Source of the DNA: Zancudomyces culisetae
Taxonomy: Eukaryota > Kickxellomycota > Harpellomycetes > Harpellales > Legeriomycetaceae
Assembly: GCA_001969505.1 (NCBI GenBank)
Contig: LSSK01000147.1
Span: 1-25,486, forward strand
Direction of reading: 5' to 3'
DNA: 25,486 bases
Positions 17,618 through 25,486 of the stretch are shown here, one piece after another. The notes below the pieces were generated by a model, which made no database searches, was not told the DNA's origin, and saw only the letters and a list, made by a program, of their open reading frames with translations. The translations under genes and the position numbers were made by a program. Position 1 is the first letter of the stretch. Each line of letters opens with the position of its first letter.

Positions 17618-20600
17618 TCACTCTACTGGATCAAGTTGTGTCAACAAATCAAACATATCCTGTTTATGTCGATCAATCAATGTCCGGATTGCTGTGTGGC
17701 GCAACGTCACGGGGTGTTGCACAGTCGGAATCAGTGCGTACAATGCAAGTCTGTGAGCCTTTATAACACTAGTTCGCAATAGCCGCACAAGTGTGGGCAT
17801 ATCCACAACCATTCCATCAACTAGTCCTCCAAATGAGTCGATTTGGGGAAGCTGGAATATTCGGATACCAAACCTGGGTGTATATTTTTCGGTTGTTTTA
17901 ATCGCACTTGTATGTCGTTGTTGTTGTTGTTGATGTTGTTGTTGCTGTTGTTGTTGTTGACTAGAAGACGTCTTTATACTTTTGTTGGTACTATTACTAT
18001 TACTACTATTGCTACTAGTAGTAGTAGTGTAAGTGCTATTGTTGGCGGTCAGCGGACTGATTATAATCACAACATTACCAAAATCTCCACTGATTGTCTC
18101 TGGTCGGTACGGAAACGAAGCATGTGAATTCCACACAACATGAACAAAATCATTGCCAATATGCCGCTTTTTGCTAATCAACTTTGGATCATCTACCCGG
18201 TTACTCGGCATCAACGTTGCATCATGAATACATACTTCTTCGGATGGCGTATCAAAATACAAAGTATATCTACCATCCGCACCTCCACCTCCACCTTCAC
18301 CTCCACCATCATAACTATCACCCATTGCAACCAGTGGCTTATTACTCAACTTACCAACATATCCCTCAAACGTCATTAAGTCCACAAACCTCCCAAACCG
18401 CGTTATAAAATCTCGATACGTGTTGGTCGTATTCTGAATCTCATTTGCCAAAATCTCCTCTGCATTTGTTTGATTCTTGGGCTGCACATACAATAGTCCA
18501 ATTTTGATCTGCTCTCGTGATGCCATCCTGTCCAGTGCTTGTAGATCCTTTACCAGTTGCTCACTAAGTCGTATTGGTTGGATTTTTAACCTAAGCTTTT
18601 TGCGAAGCCTAATGTATGGAGCGTGTTCAATATTTTCGTCATCGAGAGCACCATCAATACCAAAAACGTCATCACTATCCTCACCTCCACCTTCACCTTC
18701 ACCTTCACCTTGGCCTCCACCCTGGCCATCGCCTTGACCATCACATTCACCCTCACTACTAGCACTGCCAAGTTCTGAAATTCCCGCAAGAATGTTTTTT
18801 CTCGTGATTTCCAGTCTACTTCTGATTCCAGTTTTAACTTTTCCAGACTCAGTATATTTATTTTCATCATCATCATCATCATTATCACCATCACCATCAC
18901 CATCATTATCACCATCATCATCATTACCATCGTTTCCCTGTCTGAGTTGGGCTACTTTACTAGCACTATTACTGCCTATTAAAGCATCCACCAAATCAAA
19001 CAACTCAAAGTGTCTTATGAGCGCTCGAAAGTTCTCATATGCGAATGGGTTTCTACTATTAGGCTTTATATTTTTCTTAGTACTGCCAACCACACCACCA
19101 CTACCACCATCACTACCATCATCACTAATACTCGTATCATTTTCACCAACGCTATGTTGTGCTGGTATCATGTTCGGATTACCACTGTTTTTGTCACCAG
19201 AAATAGGAATAACCGAGTTATCTGTATTTATATCCGGACCTGACAGAGCCGATGGTTCTGTGTTAGAAGCATCTTGTTGTTCTGATACGGCAGATGGGTT
19301 TGGGGTACCCGGACCCATGTCATTTGGTGGAGTCGCAGTAGTTGACAAAGGTGAGTTCTGTCGGTCTGGGTATAGAGCTGAATAATAATTATTGACTCGT
19401 GTTTTTGTCTGAGAAACTAACTTTTGAACATCAGAATCTATGCTATTCAGTTCCAAATAATAGTCCCAGTCTATCCCACTGGGTTTGATTTCCCTGACCT
19501 TGGGTAATTCAGCATTTACAGGCTCTATTTTCGTCCCATTGACATTGACACCTGTGTCCTTATTTTTATTGTTTGGAATAATATTATAGGGAGATTTATC
19601 TTGACAGTCAAAAGTAGTTGTAAATGTACTTGGCTCCTGTGTTTGGTGTTGAGTTGAATCTTGGATATTGATTTTGGATGAGGGTTGGAATTCAGGTTGA
19701 TTCAAGTATTTTGAATACGGATTTAAGTTGGATTGCAGAGTGTTATACATATACACAGTATTTTTACCAAACTGTGACCGTACAGTCAGATCTATACTTC
19801 TTAGCGCTGAATCAGTGTTGGAATAAACCGTAGTGAAAATCTGGTTATGGTCATATCCAAGTACCAGCGCTGGCTTTTTTTTGATTTCTGTGTAGCTACC
19901 AGCATTAGCACCAGCATCAGCATTAGCACCAACATTAGCACCAACATTTTCTCCCATCATTAACAAACTACCGTTGATGGCAGCAATATCATCATCTTGG
20001 TTTTCCTTGTTACCAGCAGCATAACACTTACTTTGGTCTTCCAACGCTACAGTAAAACTCTTTTCGAAATGAGTCATTGGTAGAAAACTTGATAAAAACA
20101 CCTGAATAATATCGTTTATCCATACCATTCCTCTTTCCCTAATTGATAAACCTATTTGACCACCCTTTTTTATGTTGGAATTTCCTCTACTTTCTCTCTC
20201 GTTCTGGTTTAGTGTACTCATAACATTAGTAAAATTACCAACTACTAGCTTTGCTTTTATCAATTGTTTTGGATGTTTAGAAACTCCATATTCTACTAGA
20301 GTCGTAGTCGGTAGTTTGTTCTCGGTTTTTCCACCATTTTTACTGGCATTTTTTCTCGAGTTTCTTGATTTTTCTAGTTTATAACCATGGACAATATGAA
20401 TATCCTCGCCTGTATCTTTTGTTTTTTTATTATTTAACTTGCCAGCAGTAAAGATTATCGGGTCAGGGTCATTCTCGAATTTAAAAGTAAAGCTTGAAAT
20501 CAACATATCAAACAAAGAAACATTTTCACCACAGACAGTCTTTTCATAGATATTGTTACTGGCCTTATTATTACCCCTAAAACCATCTGTAGATTTGATA

Positions 20601-23600
20601 TATTGTGAGTGTTTTTGGTTTTGGTTTTGGTTTTTGTTTTGATTTTGGGCACGGCCTAAGCTTTGCATTTCAGCATCTTCAACAGCCAAGGCTAGGTATC
20701 GAGGTTTGGCTTTTAGTATCCCAAGCAATAAAAGTAATAGATCACACGCCACCTTTGCCCGTTTTAATCTCAAATCATCTATTTTAAGCCCAGTCTCACT
20801 ATCAACACCACTTCCATTAATACCACCATCACCATCACCTTCACCACCACCTTCACCATAATCATCACCATAATTCTCGCCTTCGCTTTCAACCTCATTG
20901 TATAAAAAGTAGTCACTGTTGTTTGGGTTCTTGAGTGTATAATAGTAAAATCTTTTCAGTTGTTCGTCAAAGCTTGATACTATGTGTCTACATATTATGT
21001 CTACAGTGCTGGGTTCGAACTCCTCTTCGTCATCTAGCACATTGCTATTTGTATTTTCGTCTCCATACACATTTTTTTGATCATTGTTTTCACTTTTGTT
21101 TGCGTGTGAGCTCAAGCTATATCTTTGTACGTCCAAGACCAACCCAATAGTGTCAATGCTTATTCCTACACACTCCGTATCCATAGAATATAATCCCTCT
21201 AGAGCTAAAAAAAGAGCATATCTCTTAATATCCACTGTCTCACTCTCTCTCTCCTCTATCTCTCTCTTTTTTTCTTGTTTTTTCTCTTCGTTGTCCTCCC
21301 TGATATCTTCAGTATCGATTAAATCCTCGAATTTCCCCTCGGGGTCATCTACAAGCCTTTTGATAAACGTTATTGGTGCTAGCCTGCTCTTTCCTGTGTG
21401 TAGTACATCAGGTGGTTTTGCTGTACCATTGGAATTACCCTTAACACCTTGAACATTTGCGACAACAGCTTTGTTTACTTTTACCGTCAGCATAATAATA
21501 TATCCTAGAATTTTCAGCAGTCCCCTTTTGGCTGCCAAAAGCTCATGCCTTTTAGCTTGCCTTAATGTCTGCCTCTTATCTTTTCTACTTTCACAATTTT
21601 TGCTGATGTCCCCGCCATTTCTATCACCACTGAAATTAACATTGCTGCTCGTGAATTTGCGTCTGCTATCCTTGCCAGTCGCAAACCGTGAGCTAGAATC
21701 GATCTCTTTTGGCGCATAATACATTGAAAACAACTCGCAGTTTATTGAATCCAGCTTCTCGCAAACCTTATACGCCACGCTTTCATATTCATGTTTAATG
21801 TTTATCAGTTTGTACTCAACCTTCACCTCAATATTCATACCTTCTACTCTTTTGCTATCATTATTACTATTGTTGCTATCATTTCCTGTATTTCGTTCAC
21901 TAACGTTGGTGTTTTTTTGTACGAGTTTAGCAACTGGGTAGTTCTTATTGAATAGTACATATTCATCTTCGATCGATTCACAACTACCTTGCCCCACTCG
22001 GTCTGATCCGACTGGGTTTGATATGTTTGCAGTGCTGATAGTGGTTAGTATGGTCCCTAAGAGTGTTAAAATGGACGTCAACAGCCTTGGCGAGATTTTA
22101 ATATCGTCTGTATATTGACTGGTTACTACCATACATAAGGTGTGCAACAATATTTCATTCCCTGGGACATCATGAACGTAAATACTCTCCAGGCTTTCCA
22201 AAAGCACCTGCATTATATATCTAACCACAACATAGTTTTTATTACTTTCAAGATCTAGCTGAGCGCTTGTGTCGGCATTTTCCACATTGTTGATCCCACC
22301 ATCTTTTTTTGTGTTTTTGGTATTGATACCAGTGTCTATATCTTTTACAGCGCCCGCAGTATCAATATCGGATTTAATAGTAGTAATAGAATTTGCACCA
22401 TGTTTGACATCATAACCCGAATTGTCAACAACCAAGTCACTTTTGGAATTTTTTATTGCTGTGAGTTTTGTAAAAGTTTTTTTGAAGTACTCAAGCTTTT
22501 CTAAATACAATAGCAACATCTTTAATGTCAATTTCGAATAATATGCCTGGAACATCACCGGAATTGGATACTCGTTGTGATAACTACGACCAAAGACCAG
22601 GCTCACCCCCTGTATTAAAGATTGTACAAGATTCTTCTTATAGTCCAAGTTGGCATTTTCATTATTGTATAAAGAACCACTTTGAGGAAAACCCATCAAT
22701 ATAACATTGTTGTTGATTCTTTCGATTTCATTGAATATCAAATGAGAGTATCTAACTCGCAAATCTACTCCCATTTTATGCTTAATGAAATCAACCAACT
22801 GTGTATTTGAATAATCAACCCGATCTAAGCCACAAGTTACGATTCTCCATGCTCTAACTAACCCACGTACTATTACTAGCCTTGCATTATTGTCAACACC
22901 TACACTTCTTATGGTATTACCAACAGTAACCAGCTGCCACCATTTATCCCATAGCCCTATCAAGATAGCTAGCGCTTCATTATTCTTTATACTCTTGCTT
23001 TTTCTACATTTTTCGCATTGGGTTTCATTGTCGGCCACACCCATAACCAGATCATAAATCTCAGAATATTTTCCCGTGGGTACTATAAACGGTATAAATG
23101 TACCATTCCTCTCATCAATTATACCACTTGAAATACTGTTCAACAACTCCCCTTTCAAATACTCCTCATTCCTCTTTCTCTGAGCAACCAAGTTACTTCC
23201 ATCGCTCATTTCTGCGATAATTTTTTTTCTGCTAAAATCAACAATCATTTTTCTATTTTTCCTTTTCTTTTTGTTACCCATTCGACTTTTGTTTGCTTCT
23301 TGATCGTATTTTCTACTCTCTCCAGGGATATTATTTATACTATTCTCCTCATATTCATCCCCATAGTCTTTCTCGTAATACTCTTCACTACTGTCATAAT
23401 GAACACCGCACATGAAGTACATATGGTAATTGGAACTGAACTCCACACTATTTATGTCACCAATGTCCTCTACATCCCAGATATTTCTAAAATTTCCATT
23501 GTCATGCACTGCTACAGGCTCATTCTCCGAACTTTTTTCTCTAGAGGGCTCTTGCCCAGTTTCTGCGCCACTACCGTTTTCGTAATAATATTCACCAGCT

Positions 23601-25477
23601 TCATTACAATACTGACCTTCTTGCTGGTTTCGGTTTTTTTTTTGAGAGAGACTCTGCTTTTTCTGTATAGCGGCACTTTTGTTCTTAACATTATGGCTGT
23701 ACTCATCTTCTCCAGTATCTTCCCCTTGTGTATCGTCACCACGAACTTGGAGGTGACTTTTGTGCTCACACATTCCCTTCTGATAGATTCCAACACCTCC
23801 ACCCACTCTTTCATAAATTATGATTTCATCGTCGTTTACAACCATTTTACTTTCAACCGGAATCTTCCTCTTTTTGTAACAGTCTTCAACAATTTTGACA
23901 ACCGCACACATACTCTTTTTGCTGAAAAGTGAAAACGGTGCCACAGCCTCGTAACCATATCCATTGTCGTTATTCTTATCCCCTGCAGCACGTGTATCAG
24001 CATTCTCACCACCAACACTATAATTTTTGTACATATCGGCCCTGAAAATACCGCTGTCGTCCTGTTTACCACCATTCCCACCTGAATTCTGCATCTCAAG
24101 AAGTAATTTATGATACGATATGTCAAGCTCTCTTCTAAGTGCTTTTACTCCACCTTTTCTCCTGGTCCCTGGAAAAAAACAGTCCTGTATTAACTCCAGT
24201 TCATCTACCTTGTAGCAATGTTTCGCCACAGCAAGCGTAAGAGATTCAAGGGTATTTGACCACACATTGTACACAGCAACGTTGCTTTGTGATTTGGCAA
24301 GTAACTCCTTGAGCATCTTGTAAACCTGATCACTCATCTCTTTGCTACCGCCTCCAGTGCTCAAAATAATAGTCTCTTCTGCCAAAACCTCCATAAGAAG
24401 CGTCATTCGTTCGTCATTTATCCCCTTGTCTGCTAAAACCTTTCCTATCTTGATCAGCTCAAGACACTCATTAATTTTAAACTCTATCGGTAGGAGCCTA
24501 TTAATCCAAATAATCCTGAATATCATTATACATATATAATATTGACTTAGTTTCTCCATACTAAAACTGCCATTTTTCGCATCCAACTCATCTATTAATA
24601 TGAGCAAAAACCCCCTAATTACCACCATGTATTCTACCATTGTATCATGCCAGCCTTTTGCGCCTGCACTATTCAAATATGGATTGCTCAATTTCAATGC
24701 TCGATACATTATCAGCAGGGACGCAAACCTCGTATCACTTATCTGTTTTTCTATAGCTTTTCTCGCATCATCTCCAACTTCCATGTACTTTTGTAATTTA
24801 GTGGCACTCATACGCAATATTTCAGTAGAGATGGTCCTTAAAAACTTTGACATCACTGCATTCTCAGTAAAACAATTTTTCCTTATTTTTTTGCAGTTGA
24901 ATTTGTTATTTTCTTGCAATGGTACTTCCAGAAAACCCTGCCCTCCAACCACTTTTGATAACACGTTTTTTTCCAAACGACTCTCAAGCATACATTCGTA
25001 AACGTGGTCAGCCATCATATTCATAACAATAAATGGAATTTCTCCGATCACATCACCCCCTTCCTGGCTTCTCCGCGCCAGAAAACCTGATAAATACTTT
25101 GCAGATACCATGTTTATTATTTTCTTTGTTGAATTCTCCACCTCTTCCTTATTCAGTAGGTATTTGTAGTTCCATTTTCCTTTTCCCGCACCATTAAAAA
25201 TTAAACCTCCTCTATCCCTCCATTCACCCTTTAACAAGCAATCCTCATGCATCGATGCCAATATGGATGCATCTTTGGATTTAAACCCAGTGGATAAAAA
25301 GACAATGTTTTCAAATATCATTTTTAACATCAATGTGCTTGTCAAACTTTGTGAGCTCACCCATAGTTCACTATCTGAAATAAACCCACATACTGATTTC
25401 CCTCCAAAAAGCTTGCTTACTATCATTTCCTGACCATAACCAAAGTTAAATTCCTGCTTTCTCTCTGCAATACTCAT
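17618..25477 (-). CDS. Giant RapGAP-domain protein, RalGAP-alpha/tuberin-like
   Basis: At least 2619 residues without an intron. The RapGAP domain lies at about 2320-2600: QIKIGLLYVQP, EEILANE, YRDFITRFG, then TLMPSNRVDD and KKRHIGNDFVHVVW, where N2442 of GND is the catalytic 'Asn thumb'. Next come ISGDFGNVVIIISPL and, after a Ser/Asn/Gln insertion, FGGLVDGMVVDMPTLVRLLR. VHVVW, the DFG-strand segment and the FGGLVDG end fit RalGAP-alpha best, while MPSNRVDD and KKRHIGNDFV also fit tuberin. Family members switch off Rheb- or Ral-type GTPases with a partner subunit, usually upstream of TORC1; the target here is unknown. The rest is presumably a helical scaffold broken by disordered acidic, Asn/Gln and Gly/Glu tracts. 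The frame stays open past the ATG at 25477 to the window edge, so the true start may lie outside. Human RalGAP-alpha is about 2000 residues, so this one is long. Confidence 0.87.
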   Translation of the reverse strand: MSIAERKQEFNFGYGQEMIVSKLFGGKSVCGFISDSELWVSSQSLTSTLMLKMIFENIVFLSTGFKSKDASILASMHEDCLLKGEWRDRGGLIFNGAGKGKWNYKYLLNKEEVENSTKKIINMVSAKYLSGFLARRSQEGGDVIGEIPFIVMNMMADHVYECMLESRLEKNVLSKVVGGQGFLEVPLQENNKFNCKKIRKNCFTENAVMSKFLRTISTEILRMSATKLQKYMEVGDDARKAIEKQISDTRFASLLIMYRALKLSNPYLNSAGAKGWHDTMVEYMVVIRGFLLILIDELDAKNGSFSMEKLSQYYICIMIFRIIWINRLLPIEFKINECLELIKIGKVLADKGINDERMTLLMEVLAEETIILSTGGGSKEMSDQVYKMLKELLAKSQSNVAVYNVWSNTLESLTLAVAKHCYKVDELELIQDCFFPGTRRKGGVKALRRELDISYHKLLLEMQNSGGNGGKQDDSGIFRADMYKNYSVGGENADTRAAGDKNNDNGYGYEAVAPFSLFSKKSMCAVVKIVEDCYKKRKIPVESKMVVNDDEIIIYERVGGGVGIYQKGMCEHKSHLQVRGDDTQGEDTGEDEYSHNVKNKSAAIQKKQSLSQKKNRNQQEGQYCNEAGEYYYENGSGAETGQEPSREKSSENEPVAVHDNGNFRNIWDVEDIGDINSVEFSSNYHMYFMCGVHYDSSEEYYEKDYGDEYEENSINNIPGESRKYDQEANKSRMGNKKKRKNRKMIVDFSRKKIIAEMSDGSNLVAQRKRNEEYLKGELLNSISSGIIDERNGTFIPFIVPTGKYSEIYDLVMGVADNETQCEKCRKSKSIKNNEALAILIGLWDKWWQLVTVGNTIRSVGVDNNARLVIVRGLVRAWRIVTCGLDRVDYSNTQLVDFIKHKMGVDLRVRYSHLIFNEIERINNNVILMGFPQSGSLYNNENANLDYKKNLVQSLIQGVSLVFGRSYHNEYPIPVMFQAYYSKLTLKMLLLYLEKLEYFKKTFTKLTAIKNSKSDLVVDNSGYDVKHGANSITTIKSDIDTAGAVKDIDTGINTKNTKKDGGINNVENADTSAQLDLESNKNYVVVRYIMQVLLESLESIYVHDVPGNEILLHTLCMVVTSQYTDDIKISPRLLTSILTLLGTILTTISTANISNPVGSDRVGQGSCESIEDEYVLFNKNYPVAKLVQKNTNVSERNTGNDSNNSNNDSKRVEGMNIEVKVEYKLINIKHEYESVAYKVCEKLDSINCELFSMYYAPKEIDSSSRFATGKDSRRKFTSSNVNFSGDRNGGDISKNCESRKDKRQTLRQAKRHELLAAKRGLLKILGYIIMLTVKVNKAVVANVQGVKGNSNGTAKPPDVLHTGKSRLAPITFIKRLVDDPEGKFEDLIDTEDIREDNEEKKQEKKREIEERESETVDIKRYALFLALEGLYSMDTECVGISIDTIGLVLDVQRYSLSSHANKSENNDQKNVYGDENTNSNVLDDEEEFEPSTVDIICRHIVSSFDEQLKRFYYYTLKNPNNSDYFLYNEVESEGENYGDDYGEGGGEGDGDGGINGSGVDSETGLKIDDLRLKRAKVACDLLLLLLGILKAKPRYLALAVEDAEMQSLGRAQNQNKNQNQNQKHSQYIKSTDGFRGNNKASNNIYEKTVCGENVSLFDMLISSFTFKFENDPDPIIFTAGKLNNKKTKDTGEDIHIVHGYKLEKSRNSRKNASKNGGKTENKLPTTTLVEYGVSKHPKQLIKAKLVVGNFTNVMSTLNQNERESRGNSNIKKGGQIGLSIRERGMVWINDIIQVFLSSFLPMTHFEKSFTVALEDQSKCYAAGNKENQDDDIAAINGSLLMMGENVGANVGANADAGANAGSYTEIKKKPALVLGYDHNQIFTTVYSNTDSALRSIDLTVRSQFGKNTVYMYNTLQSNLNPYSKYLNQPEFQPSSKINIQDSTQHQTQEPSTFTTTFDCQDKSPYNIIPNNKNKDTGVNVNGTKIEPVNAELPKVREIKPSGIDWDYYLELNSIDSDVQKLVSQTKTRVNNYYSALYPDRQNSPLSTTATPPNDMGPGTPNPSAVSEQQDASNTEPSALSGPDINTDNSVIPISGDKNSGNPNMIPAQHSVGENDTSISDDGSDGGSGGVVGSTKKNIKPNSRNPFAYENFRALIRHFELFDLVDALIGSNSASKVAQLRQGNDGNDDDGDNDGDGDGDNDDDDDENKYTESGKVKTGIRSRLEITRKNILAGISELGSASSEGECDGQGDGQGGGQGEGEGEGGGEDSDDVFGIDGALDDENIEHAPYIRLRKKLRLKIQPIRLSEQLVKDLQALDRMASREQIKIGLLYVQPKNQTNAEEILANEIQNTTNTYRDFITRFGRFVDLMTFEGYVGKLSNKPLVAMGDSYDGGGEGGGGGADGRYTLYFDTPSEEVCIHDATLMPSNRVDDPKLISKKRHIGNDFVHVVWNSHASFPYRPETISGDFGNVVIIISPLTANNSTYTTTTSSNSSNSNSTNKSIKTSSSQQQQQQQQHQQQQQRHTSAIKTTEKYTPRFGIRIFQLPQIDSFGGLVDGMVVDMPTLVRLLRTSVIKAHRLALYALIPTVQHPVTLRHTAIRTLIDRHKQDMFDLLTQLDPVE
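17914..17960 (-). repeat. CAA/CAG run coding poly-Gln inside the RapGAP domain
   Basis: TTG/CTG triplets on the plus strand give a Gln run interrupted by His (residues about 2507-2521) on the coding strand, preceded by a Ser/Thr/Asn-rich stretch. Confidence 0.9.
18680..18755 (-). repeat. Hexamer repeat coding Gly/Gln/Glu tract
   Basis: CACCTT/CACCTC and CTGGCC-type units on the plus strand code GQGDGQGGGQGEGEGEGGG (residues about 2242-2266), just before the RapGAP domain. Confidence 0.8.
18863..18930 (-). repeat. Triplet repeat coding acidic Asp/Gly/Asn tract
   Basis: CATCAT and CACCAT units on the plus strand code a DGDGDGDNDDDDDE-like tract (residues about 2183-2205), an acidic linker. 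Confidence 0.85.
19906..19950 (-). repeat. Short repeat coding Gly-Ala-Asn units
   Basis: Plus-strand units CATTAGCAC and CAACATTAGCAC code GANVGANVGANADAGANAG (residues about 1843-1858). Confidence 0.75.
20608..20648 (-). repeat. Hexamer repeat coding Asn-Gln units
   Basis: TTTTGG units on the plus strand code NQNQNKNQNQNQK (residues about 1611-1624). The HAD gene carries a similar NQ repeat on the other strand. Confidence 0.8.
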
Positions 25478-25486
25478 TGCCGCATC

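Noticed and set aside
18863-18930. CAT/CAC repeat array as a possible CRISPR-like or satellite array
   Set aside because: Triplet periodicity in frame with the gene and no spacers; it is a coding microsatellite.
18792-19385. 197-codon plus-strand frame opposite the RapGAP gene
   Set aside because: Antisense to a continuous 2619-codon gene; its Ser/Pro/Leu richness mirrors the acidic and Gly-rich tracts on the coding strand.
21008-21022. GGTTCGAAC, similar to a tRNA B box (others near 1368 and 15886)
   Set aside because: All lie inside coding regions, with no A box or acceptor stem at the right distance.
23300-23932. 210-codon hydrophobic plus-strand frame resembling a membrane protein
   Set aside because: Antisense of Lys/Glu/Asn-rich codons in the giant gene, which read as Phe/Leu/Ile-rich sequence on the other strand.

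Overview
This window looks like nuclear DNA of an AT-rich fungus. The evidence is short spliceosomal introns (67-144 nt, donors GTAAGT, GTAAGA and GTAAAA, branch sites such as TACTAAC), A-rich start contexts, proteins full of Asn/Gln/Ser/His runs, and a typically fungal HAD protein of the 'Swiss Army Knife' class. A chymotrypsin-fold protease, a metazoan-like DPM1 and a RalGAP-alpha/tuberin-type protein together suggest a lineage outside the budding yeasts, perhaps an early-diverging fungus such as a gut-dwelling Harpellales species. That placement is inference; no rRNA or other phylogenetic marker is present.

Layout. 336-1509 (+) is a five-exon DPM1 gene giving a 260-residue dolichol-phosphate mannose synthase. 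Tail-to-tail with it, 1944-3473 (-) encodes a secreted chymotrypsin-fold protease with a Thr/Ser stalk and a probable GPI signal. A 2.1 kb gene-poor stretch follows, in which 4723-4985 carries a possible zinc-ribbon exon or relic. 5632-6303 (+) encodes a small secreted Cys-rich protein whose 3' end probably contains an intron. A second gene-poor stretch (6.4-8.8 kb) leads to two tandem + genes: a coiled-coil protein with a centrosomin CM1-like motif (8834-10672) and a HAD/Swiss-Army-Knife protein with a His-rich tail (10841-13300). A 574-base assembly gap (13452-14025) separates these from a long cullin gene (14231-17506, +). The cullin converges, with only 111 bases between stops, on a giant minus-strand gene (17618-25477) encoding a RapGAP-domain protein closest in pattern to RalGAP-alpha/tuberin. 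Its frame is still open at the window edge.

No gene cluster with one shared function is apparent; the genes are mostly housekeeping or regulatory (glycosylation, microtubule nucleation, RNA repair or phosphatase, ubiquitin ligation, small-GTPase control). The only functional link is loose: DPM1 makes the mannose donor needed for GPI anchors, and the neighbouring protease appears to be GPI-anchored. The more interesting signals are the altered S1 pocket of the protease, the possible intron-controlled hydrophobic tail of the small secreted protein, the cryptic zinc-ribbon sequence, low-complexity insertions inside conserved domains, and sharp changes of purine/pyrimidine bias inside genes.
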